From Bradyrhizobium frederickii (GTDB lineage Bacteria > Pseudomonadota > Alphaproteobacteria > Rhizobiales > Xanthobacteraceae): a stretch of DNA of 64,000 bases. The DNA lies in NCBI RefSeq assembly GCF_004570865.1, contig NZ_SPQS01000016.1, positions 1 to 64,000 of the forward strand, read 5' to 3'. Below the pieces are notes generated by a model. That model saw only the letters and a program-made list of their open reading frames with translations, was not told the origin of the DNA and did not search any database. Position 1 is the first letter of the stretch. Each line of letters begins with the position of its first letter. Shown here piece after piece: positions 8,811-16,911 of the stretch. The position numbers and the translations under genes are program-made.

Positions 8811-9133
8811 CAGGTTTGCCCCCAGCCAAGACGGGAGCCCTTCGCGTCGGTTCTCAGGAAGGCCCAATCGGGATCTTGAAGCTTCCTCTCAATGATCCGA
8901 TCGAACTCGTCCGAATAGAGCCTCAGCCCGACGTTGCCGCGGTCCAGCTCCTCATGAAGCCACCGCTCCATGATAACGTTGGGGATTCGCGCGACGTGCT
9001 TTCCCCAATCGCTGGTGTAGGAGTTGGCGCGTTGGCGCTTATTGAGCTCGAGGATCGGTTCAACGTCCTGGACGCGGACGAACGTGAAATTTCGCTCGCT
9101 CGCGTCCAGGTATAGCCTGGTTTCGACGGTCAC
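8810..9133 (-). CDS. Small phage protein between decoration and adaptor genes
   Basis: The 107-residue product is mixed helix and strand, with the conserved-looking core NSYTSDWGKHVARIPNVIMERWL. Proteins with this pattern sit next to the adaptor in many podoviral prophages of rhizobia. Function is not known. Both ends are coupled: its ATG shares base 9133 with the preceding stop and its stop overlaps the adaptor start. Confidence 0.6.
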   Translation of the reverse strand: MTVETRLYLDASERNFTFVRVQDVEPILELNKRQRANSYTSDWGKHVARIPNVIMERWLHEELDRGNVGLRLYSDEFDRIIERKLQDPDWAFLRTDAKGSRLGWGQT

Positions 9134-9420
9134 TAGTCGGCCTCGGTCACGTTGAGGACGCCGCCCGCCGACACCTGAACCGCCGAAATGTTCTCGCCTG
9201 GAGAGACAATCACATATTCGGGGACCAGCGCCGGCAGGTAAGTGTCCGTCGTGGTTGCGGTCGGGTTCTTACCGACACGGATTCGTGCGTCGGTAGTGAC
9301 CATGATGCGCACGCGCGACACTCCCGCGGCGACTGTAGCGGCGGGGCTAGCCGCGGTCGTAGTATAGGTCGCGTCCTGAGACGTGCCCCACCGAGCGACA
9401 TTGCCATGGGTTTTCGTCAT
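9133..9420 (-). CDS. Small beta-rich phage protein, decoration/head type
   Basis: The start is taken at the ATG at 9420 (MTKTHGNVARWGTS), which leaves ten bases after the upstream gene; the longer frame to 9453 overlaps it. The 95-residue product is Thr, Ala and Val-rich and all-beta (VSRVRIMVTTDARIRVG, then LVPEYVIVSPGENI). This resembles small head or tail-knob proteins. No family name can be given. Confidence 0.6.
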   Translation of the reverse strand: MTKTHGNVARWGTSQDATYTTTAASPAATVAAGVSRVRIMVTTDARIRVGKNPTATTTDTYLPALVPEYVIVSPGENISAVQVSAGGVLNVTEAD

Positions 9421-9430
9421 GAAAGAACCT

Positions 9431-9823
9431 CTAGCCGAGGCGGATGACGGCATAGCAATGAACGTTGCCGCCGCCAGTGCCGGAGCCCGTGAAGGCGAAC
9501 TTGATCACGTCGTTTTCGTTCACGGTGTTTGCACCGGTAATCGTGGCGTTGGCATTGGGATCGTAAACCGACGCGTAGTCGTGGTCCCCGATCGCGGAGC
9601 CCGATTGCGTGATCACGAAAGAACCGCCAGTCACGGCAGTGCCCGCAATCGAGACCGTGCAGGTGGCGTCCGCGGTCGCAACCGTCGAACCGAGCATGGT
9701 TCCAACGGCAACCACCTTGCCTTTGAAGGGCGCGCGGATAACGCCGGCAACACCGGTTGCAACGCTGGCCGCAGTGCTGGTGACGGCCTCGTCAGTCAGA
9801 GGATGGGCAAAAGGAAGGGCCAT
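9431..9823 (-). CDS. Capsid decoration-like protein
   Basis: The 130-residue protein is Ala, Thr, Val and Gly-rich and beta-predicted, with a central FKGKVVAVGTMLGSTVATAD and an end in NVHCYAVIRLG. It is the first gene after the major capsid gene, the usual place for a decoration or cement protein. An intrinsic terminator lies between the two genes, so it is probably made in smaller amounts than the capsid protein. Confidence 0.6.
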   Translation of the reverse strand: MALPFAHPLTDEAVTSTAASVATGVAGVIRAPFKGKVVAVGTMLGSTVATADATCTVSIAGTAVTGGSFVITQSGSAIGDHDYASVYDPNANATITGANTVNENDVIKFAFTGSGTGGGNVHCYAVIRLG

Positions 9824-9834
9824 TCATAGTCTCC

Positions 9835-9865
9835 AAAAAGAAAGGGCGGCTCCGAAGAACCGCCC
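9835..9865 (-). terminator. Intrinsic terminator after the major capsid gene
   Basis: On the minus strand the stop of the capsid gene is followed by a stem GGGCGGTTC / GAGCCGCCC (one G-U pair) with a TTCG loop and then a T-rich run (TTTCTTTTT). Since genes continue in the same direction, it probably acts as a partial terminator. Confidence 0.75.
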
Positions 9866-9890
9866 GAGTTAGGTTGATGACGATGAATGC

Positions 9891-10862
9891 TTACGAGCTT
9901 GTCAGATCGAAGATGCCGCCCGAGGACTTCTCGTTGCGGGCTTCAATCGTGTACTCGCAGAGGACCGTCGCGGCTTCCGAGTCGCCAGTCTTCGCCAGCG
10001 GATAGGACAGGAAGTTACGGCCGGGGAGCGGCGCGTAAGCCCACATATCCGACTGGAGAACCAGCACGTCACGGGTACGCATGAAGAGGTCCGGGACGGC
10101 CTTGAGCTTGCCGAAATCGGACTCGTACACGTCCACCGCCGCCGTGATCTTCTTTCCGGCCTGGTCCTCCATCGGAGTGCCGCGGCCAGTGAAGAGGGAA
10201 AATGCCTGCTTCTGGAAGCTGCCCATAAACAGGTTGGTAGGCTTGCCGCCGTTGTCATAGCATTTCTTGAGAACATTCTTCAGAAGGTTCTCAGTGAACG
10301 CGCGCTGGTTGGCGGTAGCCGCGTCAACGCGAACACCCGTGCCGTCCGCCGCGGTCGGATCGGCGCCTGTGCCCCCGCCCTTGTCCGTGTTGGTCTTGAT
10401 CCAGGACAGCATGTCCGCGAGCTTGCGGGCGGTAGTGGTCGCACCCGAAACCTTGGCCTGGTTCGCACCGGTAATGGTGGCCTCGATATCGCGGCGGAGC
10501 TCCATGCCCTTGAGCATCTTCTGATAGTCCATCTCGTCGTCGCGGCCGGCGTGCTTGACCGCCTGCTGCGTGCCGGTCACGCGCGGGGTCTTGCGTGAAA
10601 TCTGGCAGATATTGCCGAGGCGGACGCTCGGGGTTGCGGCGTCGGCCGCGTAGTTGTCGTCACCCTCGAGCTGGGCGTTCGAGGTGGAGGCCGCGGCAAG
10701 CGCCTGGGTCTGCCATTCGTGGTTGACCGCCGTTGCCTTGGTCTTCTCCATCGCGGTGAAAACCGGCGTTTCGGTCGGATCGATGCGATAGATTCGGTTG
10801 GACAGATCCTCACGGTTGCCAATGGCCGCGAAGGTGGAGAAGGCAGAGGTTGCCATAGTCAT
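9891..10862 (-). CDS. Major capsid protein, SU10/DUF5309 type (HK97 fold)
   Basis: The 323-residue product fits the SU10-type major capsid family: N-terminal IYRIDPTETPVFTAME, a central QISRKTPRVTGTQQAVKHAGR followed by MLKGMELRRDIEATI, and C-terminal RTRDVLVLQSDMWAYAPL with EYTIEARNEKSSGGIFDL. It follows the scaffold gene, as expected. The ATG at 10862 has an AAAGGAA ribosome site; a second ATG two codons later is possible. It forms the icosahedral shell. Its own terminator follows. Confidence 0.9.
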   Translation of the reverse strand: MTMATSAFSTFAAIGNREDLSNRIYRIDPTETPVFTAMEKTKATAVNHEWQTQALAAASTSNAQLEGDDNYAADAATPSVRLGNICQISRKTPRVTGTQQAVKHAGRDDEMDYQKMLKGMELRRDIEATITGANQAKVSGATTTARKLADMLSWIKTNTDKGGGTGADPTAADGTGVRVDAATANQRAFTENLLKNVLKKCYDNGGKPTNLFMGSFQKQAFSLFTGRGTPMEDQAGKKITAAVDVYESDFGKLKAVPDLFMRTRDVLVLQSDMWAYAPLPGRNFLSYPLAKTGDSEAATVLCEYTIEARNEKSSGGIFDLTSS

Positions 10863-10886
10863 AGTCTTAGTTCCTTTCGAGAGCTG

Positions 10887-12008
10887 TTAGCGCCGGGAGG
10901 CCGCTTTGCGCTCCAATTGATGGATTTGCGCGCTGATCGCGATTGCCTGGTTGCCGGTCGCATTTGCGAGTTGACGTTCAAGGGCTTGGATTTGCTGTGC
11001 TACGCCTGTATTCGCAGGGCGCGCAGCGCCGGGCCGCTGGACTTGCGGGACGGGCTTTCGCACGACGGCGGCCTTTGCCTTCTGGATATCGGCAAGCTTC
11101 AAATCGCTATGGATGAGGCGTTGCAGCCGATGGTCGTAGATCGAGATTGACGCCCGACCTTCTGCCAACTGCTGTAGTTCATCCGGCTTGAAGCCGATTT
11201 CCTGGAGACGTTCGGCAGCCCTCTTAACCAGTGCAGGGCCTTTCTCAGGGTCGCGAAGCTCAGGGATAGTCTCGGCAGCTAGTTCGTTTTCCTTCTGGAC
11301 GTGCTCGGTCCATTTGGAGCTGAACTCCTTTTCCTGACTGTCCTTGACCTCTGCCGCCTGCTTCGAAACCAACGCCAATTCTTTTTGGTGAAGGTCCCAA
11401 GCTTGGTATCGGAGAGGATCGCTTGCCTGCATCGCCTTCACGTCATCCCAGGTTTTGATATCCGGGAACTCCCGACGCTGCTCCCTTTCGAGAGCTTGAA
11501 GGTGATCTTGTACGCTGGCCTCGTACTGTTGCTTTGCCTGTTCCGCAGCCTGGAGACGTTCCGCTAGGGCCTTCTCCTTGGTTGCGACCTCATTTTGACT
11601 CCGGCGAAATTCCGCTTCCCGCGAGGAGGTGACGCGCGCGATCGACTCTTGCGCTTCACGGGGCCACGCCTTGAAAGCTTCCTTTTCGTCCTTCGTCCAA
11701 GACCTCGGCGGCTCGATGGGGGGCAGCTCTTCTGCCGGTTCGATCGCTTCGGGCTCCTCTTCTCCGCTGGGGTCCTCCTCAGGAGGGGCAGCGTCATCGG
11801 CCTCAACGGCCAATTCCTTCGCGTCTGCGGTCGCAGGCTCCGCGCTATCGGCTGCGGGGCTTGCGCTCTCGGCAGGTGCTGTCAATTTTTGCCGGTCTGC
11901 ACTCAGAGAGCGAACGGCATCTTCAAAACTCATGGACTCGGGAGCGTCGGCAGCGAGGGGAATAGACACGGGTTCGCTGCCAGCGGGCGAGCTGGTTTCG
12001 TCAGACAT
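10887..12008 (-). CDS. Capsid scaffold protein
   Basis: The 373-residue product is acidic and Ala/Glu-rich in its first third (repeats like EEDPSGEEEPEAIEPAEELP). From residue 130 to 240 it is a long coiled coil, rich in Gln, Glu and Lys (AERLQAAEQAKQQYEASVQ), and it ends in a basic QLERKAASRR tail. This acidic-start, coiled-coil, basic-end plan directly upstream of the capsid gene is that of podoviral scaffolds, whose basic C-terminus binds the capsid protein. It is expected to leave the mature head. Confidence 0.85.
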   Translation of the reverse strand: MSDETSSPAGSEPVSIPLAADAPESMSFEDAVRSLSADRQKLTAPAESASPAADSAEPATADAKELAVEADDAAPPEEDPSGEEEPEAIEPAEELPPIEPPRSWTKDEKEAFKAWPREAQESIARVTSSREAEFRRSQNEVATKEKALAERLQAAEQAKQQYEASVQDHLQALEREQRREFPDIKTWDDVKAMQASDPLRYQAWDLHQKELALVSKQAAEVKDSQEKEFSSKWTEHVQKENELAAETIPELRDPEKGPALVKRAAERLQEIGFKPDELQQLAEGRASISIYDHRLQRLIHSDLKLADIQKAKAAVVRKPVPQVQRPGAARPANTGVAQQIQALERQLANATGNQAIAISAQIHQLERKAASRR

Positions 12009-12011
12009 AAA

Positions 12012-12200
12012 CTATCCTCGTGTTGGCGCGAGCTCTGCCGCGGTCGAGAGCCTGTAGACTTTCGAAACTCCATCCGACGCCAAGCGCTCAAACGTCGAAT
12101 GTGTAAAACCTTCGCGGTCCATGTAGCGCTTTAGCGCCAGAGGATCGCTGCCGGGGCACTCCAAAAACAGAATGGAGAAGCCCGGTTTTCCTGTCGTCAT
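12012..12200 (-). CDS. Hypothetical small phage protein (62 aa)
   Basis: A short alpha/beta protein with GFSILFLECPGSDPLALKRY at residues 6-25. Its ATG overlaps the upstream stop by one base, and the scaffold gene begins four bases after its stop, so it belongs to the late operon. No family recognised. Confidence 0.55.
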   Translation of the reverse strand: MTTGKPGFSILFLECPGSDPLALKRYMDREGFTHSTFERLASDGVSKVYRLSTAAELAPTRG

Positions 12201-12496
12201 CAGAAGATGCCGAACCGCTTCTTTCGCTCGGCAACTCTGATCATCTCTTCGACTTCGGCCTTAGCGAGCTCGCCATGCGCGGCGATTGTGCCCAAGTGCT
12301 CTTTGACCTTGCCGATTACGTTGATAGCAACGAAAAGCTTTTCGCGTGCGGCCACGTCGTCAAAATTGGTTGACCGCCAAGCCGCAACGTAGGCCTCTTC
12401 CAGCTTAGCAAAGCACTCGCTCAGCAACTCGTCCTTAAGCAGGCTTTCCGCATGTGAGCCGCGCGAAGCGGCGCTATGCAACTCGTCTTCGTTCAT
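12200..12496 (-). CDS. Hypothetical helical phage protein (98 aa)
   Basis: The protein is helical and charged, with LLKDELLSECFAKLEEAYVA near the N-terminus, a central REKLFVAINVIGKVKEHL and a basic end (AERKKRFGIF). Small helical proteins of this kind sit between portal and scaffold genes in many prophages. It overlaps the glycosyltransferase gene by 23 bases and the next gene by one. Function unknown. Confidence 0.6.
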   Translation of the reverse strand: MNEDELHSAASRGSHAESLLKDELLSECFAKLEEAYVAAWRSTNFDDVAAREKLFVAINVIGKVKEHLGTIAAHGELAKAEVEEMIRVAERKKRFGIF

Positions 12497-13808
12497 TCTC
12501 GGTCATCCATTTCAGGCCTTCCCGCACCGTGTTGATGCTGGGCCGCCAATCGTCCTGCTTTTTCTGCCGGATCACTTGCGCGGAATCGTACCAAACCGTT
12601 TTGCGGCTCCGCCTATTCCATCGCCAATCGCTGGCGTTCGTGGTCAGGATGAAAACGGACTTGCCGAGAGCGCCGGCAAGATGCGCAACAGCCGTATCGA
12701 CCGAGACAACCGCGTCCAGCGCCTGGACGAGCTTTGCCGTTTCGCGCCAGTTGTGGGCCATGGGCTCGAGATTTGCCACGAACCCGTCCAGCCCGAGGTT
12801 CGTAACCTCAAGGCTCGGGGCGCCGGCCTGGAGCGAGTAGAACGCCACGTCCGGCATATCGAACAGCGGGCAAAACTCAGAGAAAGCCATTGAGCGGTGA
12901 ACGTCCTGCCCGTAGGCGGGATTACCGCGCCACACCAAGCCAACGTTGAGCTTGCCCCTCAGCGGGATCTTGGCCGCTTCCGCCTTGAAATACGGCCTGC
13001 CGTGAACCGCGGGATAATCAAGACCGCAGCGCCAAGGCAGAGACATGCTGCCAATAACATAGTCACAATCAAACGGGCCGGAGAGAGGAACGATTCCATC
13101 CACGGCGATATTGTCCGCGACAAGATCAAGCAGGTTAGGAACAGGCCCACAAATGTAAATGGATGCCGCACCTAGCGCCCTCAGCTTCGGAATGAACCGG
13201 CAGAACTGAATGAAATCGCCGCTACCTTCCTCATGATAGACAACGATTGACTTGCCGTTCAAGTCCTCGCCCTGCCAATGGCGCACGCCATCGGGCAATT
13301 TCTGCTGAACGACGAGCTGGCCGCCGTTTCGCTTGAACTTCCGTTCGGCGCACTCCCGCCGTATCTCATAGGCCTTGAGGCCATCATACAGCCTGCCGGA
13401 AGCCAACAGCGCCAGCGCCCGATCCTTGAGGTATTCCGGGTTCGGATCGATATCATAGGCCTTCTGGTAGTAGTCCGCGGCCTTTTCGTTCTCGTCCAAT
13501 GCCCGATAGGCGACGCCGCAATGATGCAGAACCTTCGGCAGCCAATCCGCGTCTGCCATCTTGAGGCATCGCAGATACAAATCCTTAGCCTTGCCGAACT
13601 CCCCGGCGCGATGCAGCGCAGAGCCGTAGTTGAAAACCGGGCTAAGCTCGGTCGGCGCGATCTCGTAAGCCCGGCGCGCGATCGGCAGATAGTGCCGGCC
13701 GTTCTCCAGCGCTTCCGAAATGTTGGAGAACTGCTCAACCAGGGCAACCGGATCGTTTGGGTTGCGAACCAGCTTCGCGGCATGGGCGCGGTAACGATCG
13801 ACGTTCAC
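12474..13808 (-). CDS. TPR-repeat glycosyltransferase (GT9/OGT-like), phage-encoded
   Basis: Residues 20-150 form about four TPR-like helical repeats (FNYGSALHRAGEFGKAKDLY, HHCGVAYRALDENEKAADYY). Next comes WQGEDLNGKSIVVYHEEGSG at 178-197, then a glycosyltransferase C-domain with GLVWRGNP (290-297), DTAVAHLAGALGK (371-383) and DWRW (394-397). This is the plan of bacterial TPR proteins with a heptosyltransferase-like sugar transferase. Acceptor and donor cannot be read. GTG start at 13808, overlapping the previous stop (GTGA). It lies inside the capsid gene block, so a virion or host-surface target is possible. Confidence 0.85.
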   Translation of the reverse strand: MNVDRYRAHAAKLVRNPNDPVALVEQFSNISEALENGRHYLPIARRAYEIAPTELSPVFNYGSALHRAGEFGKAKDLYLRCLKMADADWLPKVLHHCGVAYRALDENEKAADYYQKAYDIDPNPEYLKDRALALLASGRLYDGLKAYEIRRECAERKFKRNGGQLVVQQKLPDGVRHWQGEDLNGKSIVVYHEEGSGDFIQFCRFIPKLRALGAASIYICGPVPNLLDLVADNIAVDGIVPLSGPFDCDYVIGSMSLPWRCGLDYPAVHGRPYFKAEAAKIPLRGKLNVGLVWRGNPAYGQDVHRSMAFSEFCPLFDMPDVAFYSLQAGAPSLEVTNLGLDGFVANLEPMAHNWRETAKLVQALDAVVSVDTAVAHLAGALGKSVFILTTNASDWRWNRRSRKTVWYDSAQVIRQKKQDDWRPSINTVREGLKWMTENERRRVA

Positions 13809-13984
13809 GCGTCCACGTCCTTTTCGTCCAGCGCGCGGAACGCCGCAATGATCTCGGCATCAGTCGCATCGCCGGGAACGCGAACCTCACGCCCGGCCGA
13901 CTTGAAAACCTGAACGCGTCCGCCGTCCTCATAGTCCATAGTCAAGCCGGGCAAGCCGGCCATGGTAAGCTCGAAAATGCTCAC
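13805..13984 (-). CDS. Hypothetical 59-aa phage protein between methyltransferase and glycosyltransferase
   Basis: This short gene starts with GTG at 13984, overlapping the methyltransferase stop by GTGA, and ends with TGA overlapping the next GTG start. The product runs MSIFELTMAGLPGLTMDYED, has a strand-rich middle and ends in an acidic helix (DATDAEIIAAFRALDEKDVDA region). The double four-base coupling supports it as real. An internal ATG at codon 8 is an alternative start. Function unknown; it may be an accessory factor of the transferase pair. Confidence 0.6.
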   Translation of the reverse strand: MSIFELTMAGLPGLTMDYEDGGRVQVFKSAGREVRVPGDATDAEIIAAFRALDEKDVDA

Positions 13985-14769
13985 GCGGCCTCTTTGACGG
14001 TCTGAATGTGTTGCAACGTTCCATCCGTCTCATGGATGGCAAGGGTATTCATCCGGTCCGCAAACACCCGGTAGCCCTCACTGCGGAGCGCTGCGCTGAT
14101 CGCGTCACCGTCTGACTTGATCGTCTCGATAAAGAGAATGGGCCGACAACGCGCGATCGTCTCGCGTGCCCCGTCAAGCGCCTCAGCTTCCATGCCTTCC
14201 AGATCTAATTTGAGAAGGTCCAAGCGTTCCAGCCCGAGGCCGTCAATCATGATCTGCCGAACCGTTGTGGTTGGCTTCCCGTAATCGATCGGCTGCCCAA
14301 TGTATTCAGTGCCGGCCCTGGCTTTCAGCTCGAAACTGCCGAAGCTCCCTTGCTGGGTATAGTCAGGCTCAGGAAAGGACAATTCGCCCGGTACGTCCGC
14401 GAGCGCTGCCCACAAGGCCCGTGCGTTGTGGCAATTCTGGAGGGTGATGTTTCCCGCCAGCGCGTAGAAAACCCGTTCCTGGGCCTCCACAGCCAACACG
14501 GAACCCCAACCACGCATGAACCGCGCCCACTCGACAGTATGCACGCCAATGTTGGCGCCGCCGTCCAGAGCCATCACGCCGTCACCGAAATACTTGTGGC
14601 GCCACCTGAGGAGATTTTTCAGGTTCGCCACGTCCAACGGATCGTAACACCCGTTTTCCATGATCTGCGCACCGACGCCGTAAAAGTCGCCAGTGTGCGT
14701 ATGATTGTAGTCCATCCGATTGACGAGCATTGGCCCGTGGTCGGAGGAGACAAGGCAAAAGGCTATCAT
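13981..14769 (-). CDS. FkbM-family methyltransferase, phage-encoded
   Basis: The 262-residue product carries the SAM-binding motif ALDGGANIGVHT (67-78), VEAQ (94-97), and the FkbM signature LLKLDLEGME (185-194), followed by RPILFIETIKSD. FkbM enzymes methylate hydroxyls, often on sugars. Start is the ATG at 14769, overlapping the upstream stop by ATGA; the open frame to 14790 is inside that gene. It is coupled to the 59-residue gene and thence to the glycosyltransferase, which suggests a sugar that is added and then methylated. Substrate is inference. Confidence 0.85.
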   Translation of the reverse strand: MIAFCLVSSDHGPMLVNRMDYNHTHTGDFYGVGAQIMENGCYDPLDVANLKNLLRWRHKYFGDGVMALDGGANIGVHTVEWARFMRGWGSVLAVEAQERVFYALAGNITLQNCHNARALWAALADVPGELSFPEPDYTQQGSFGSFELKARAGTEYIGQPIDYGKPTTTVRQIMIDGLGLERLDLLKLDLEGMEAEALDGARETIARCRPILFIETIKSDGDAISAALRSEGYRVFADRMNTLAIHETDGTLQHIQTVKEAA

Positions 14770-14948
14770 TTGGCCTCGAATTGGACGCAACCGAAGCTCG
14801 GCAGCGTTTCGACATTGTGCCCGGAAGTAGCGTCGTCATATCCCCGGGCGTTTAGTTCGGGATTGTCACAGTCTCCCCACTCGTCCGGGACGTGACGATC
14901 CTTATGGCTCCGCCAGTGCTTGCAGTCTTCGCAGCGCCCCGCGTTCAC
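14766..14948 (-). CDS. Small four-cysteine protein, probable zinc binder
   Basis: In 60 residues the cysteines are arranged CEDCKHW, then WGDCDNPE, then FGCVQFE near the end, the spacing of small rubredoxin-like or zinc-ribbon phage proteins. It starts with GTG overlapping the preceding stop (GTGA at 14945-14948) and overlaps the methyltransferase by ATGA. Its role is unknown; it may bind nucleic acid or assist a neighbour. Confidence 0.6.
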   Translation of the reverse strand: MNAGRCEDCKHWRSHKDRHVPDEWGDCDNPELNARGYDDATSGHNVETLPSFGCVQFEAK

Positions 14949-15196
14949 TTGGCCCCCCTCGCGCGGTCTCTGGCGGATGCAACGCGCGCCATGGTCTTGC
15001 GCGCCTTGGCATTCAGGGCAGACGGGCTAGGCGACTTCCGGGCGGCCCTCGGAGCGATCTCCGCGCCCTTCATGAACTCGTAAAACTTGGATGCAACCTC
15101 AAGGGCGCCATTGCTCTTGCCACTTTCGGACGGCTTCACCGAACAGGTTGCCAGCCGCAAGCACTCCAGACGCAATTCGCTATCGGTCAGTTTCAT
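14945..15196 (-). CDS. Hypothetical basic phage protein (83 aa)
   Basis: The first half is an acidic helix (SELRLECLRLATCSVKPSES), followed by VASKFYEFMKGAEIAP; the last third is Arg/Lys/Ala-rich and may bind DNA or RNA. It overlaps the portal C-part gene by four bases. No family recognised. Confidence 0.55.
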   Translation of the reverse strand: MKLTDSELRLECLRLATCSVKPSESGKSNGALEVASKFYEFMKGAEIAPRAARKSPSPSALNAKARKTMARVASARDRARGAK

Positions 15197-16911
15197 TCGC
15201 CACCATTGTTTTGCGGCTGCTCTTGCTGAGTCTGCCGCGCCTCATGGTCCATCGCCCTGCCAAGCATATCGATCGCCGCGCGCTCGGAATCGTGTTGGTG
15301 CCGGCGTTCGTCGTGCTCCATCTGCACGCCCTGGAGGACCATTTTCCAGGCGTGCGACTTCTCGTCCAGACCGTATTGCAGCAACGCTAGCTGCGCATCG
15401 AGCCGCGCTTTCATCTGCGCAATAGCCATCTCTGATTCAGCCTTGCGGTTCTGCACCGCAATGTCAGCCTCCGCCTGAATGCGCTCAATCTGCATCCTGC
15501 CTTGCATCTGCTGAATTTCGAGCTGGGCCTTTGCGGTCGCCTCGATCACCTTCGGGTCCTGCGGCGGAGGTGGAGGCGGGTTCACGAGCTGGCCGTCCGG
15601 CCCTTTCTCGTCCGGGTCCTTGAAGAACCGATCAGGGTTCTTGTGGCCCATGATCTTGGTCAGCTCGGCAGCCGTGTTGTAGAGCTCGCGGTCGCCAACA
15701 AGGTTGATCTTCCCGCCGGCAATCATTTCCTTCTGAACGTTGGCAATCGCCATCGTCTGGGCGAATTGCTGTGCCTTGCTGCCGGTCCCGAGGCCGACGT
15801 TGATTGTCATGTCGTCGCGCGTTTTCCAGTTGCGCGGATTGACCTCAATCCATTTGTTGCGAAGCCGAACCGTCTGCACTTGCTGGCCGTGCTTGCGGAT
15901 CGTGCCATGCAGAAGCGAGAAGATATCCCGCACGCCTTCCGCCATGATGCGCGCAATCAGCTTCACGCGCATTTGTGAGGCGCTAAAAACCTGGGCAACG
16001 GCGGTCGCGGACTGATTCTGCAACGCGTTGGCATCGATGCCCTGAGACTGTTTGGAAAGGCCCGTCCGGGTCTCCAGCTCGGCATCCAAATACTGCAGCA
16101 TCGGGAAAACGGAGCCGGATACGTCCGGGGTCGTCTGCCAATTCAGGGCGCCTACCGATTTGGTGCGGACCACGCCACCGGGGCGCGAAACCAAAAGGTC
16201 ATTGATCGTGCTCGGGCCGGCCTTGTCCTCGCCAACCTCAACCCGCGGGTTGTTGTGGAGGTAAAGGTTATCGAGCGCGCCACGCTTCATCGCGGTCTTT
16301 TCGCGCTGGAGCGGCATCACTAGGTCAGCGATCGACCGGCCAACAAAGCGATGCGGGATCGGAACCGGCGTCGTCGCGGCAAACGGGATCGTGTCAAACG
16401 GCTCAATGCATTCTTTGCCGTCCTTGCGGAGGATCTCGCCCTGATCGCCTCCGGTCATCACCTGATAGAGGCACGGCCGGCCGGTCCCCTCAAGGTCTAC
16501 GCGGATATAGTGCTCAGTGAGTTTGACCAGGCGAGAGGCGCTGTTGAGCCCATTACCGGCCCCGCTGTGCTCCTCGACCGTATCGCGCTCCATGGTCTCG
16601 ATATCGGTCCGGCCGGTATAGGGAGAGAGCGCCTTGATTTGATCTTCGTCATAGCCCTCTGCGATCAACTGCGATTCGGTCTTGGTGACGATCTCATGGA
16701 AGCAATAGTTACAGTCCTTGATGCCGCGGGCGTCGCGTTCGATGCCAAATTCCTCGGGCGGCACCCCTAAGACCTTCGCCTGGGCAAGCTTCCGCGTTGT
16801 GACGATCGTTACGTCATGTACCATAAGCGCGTCAGCCGGCGCGGGCAGCCCACCGGCGGCCGGAAACTGTTCCGCCGGAGAACCGTTTTCCATCGTCGCC
16901 ATGTCAGCCAT
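15193..16911 (-). CDS. Portal protein, C-terminal part of a split gene
   Basis: The 572-residue product has the portal wing/stem signatures: VPPEEFGIERDARGIKDCNY, PIPHRFVGRSIADLVMPLQR, then TKSVGALNWQTTPDVSG and a GLSKQSQGIDANAL loop, a long barrel helix and a Gln-rich coiled C-terminus (AKAQLEIQQMQGRMQIERIQ). A complete portal of this family has about 750-800 residues; here the first 220 are in a separate upstream frame that ends TGATG with this start. The first 28 residues (Pro/Ala-rich) look like linker. The two parts could assemble as one, or arise by frameshifting. Confidence 0.8.
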   Translation of the reverse strand: MADMATMENGSPAEQFPAAGGLPAPADALMVHDVTIVTTRKLAQAKVLGVPPEEFGIERDARGIKDCNYCFHEIVTKTESQLIAEGYDEDQIKALSPYTGRTDIETMERDTVEEHSGAGNGLNSASRLVKLTEHYIRVDLEGTGRPCLYQVMTGGDQGEILRKDGKECIEPFDTIPFAATTPVPIPHRFVGRSIADLVMPLQREKTAMKRGALDNLYLHNNPRVEVGEDKAGPSTINDLLVSRPGGVVRTKSVGALNWQTTPDVSGSVFPMLQYLDAELETRTGLSKQSQGIDANALQNQSATAVAQVFSASQMRVKLIARIMAEGVRDIFSLLHGTIRKHGQQVQTVRLRNKWIEVNPRNWKTRDDMTINVGLGTGSKAQQFAQTMAIANVQKEMIAGGKINLVGDRELYNTAAELTKIMGHKNPDRFFKDPDEKGPDGQLVNPPPPPPQDPKVIEATAKAQLEIQQMQGRMQIERIQAEADIAVQNRKAESEMAIAQMKARLDAQLALLQYGLDEKSHAWKMVLQGVQMEHDERRHQHDSERAAIDMLGRAMDHEARQTQQEQPQNNGGE

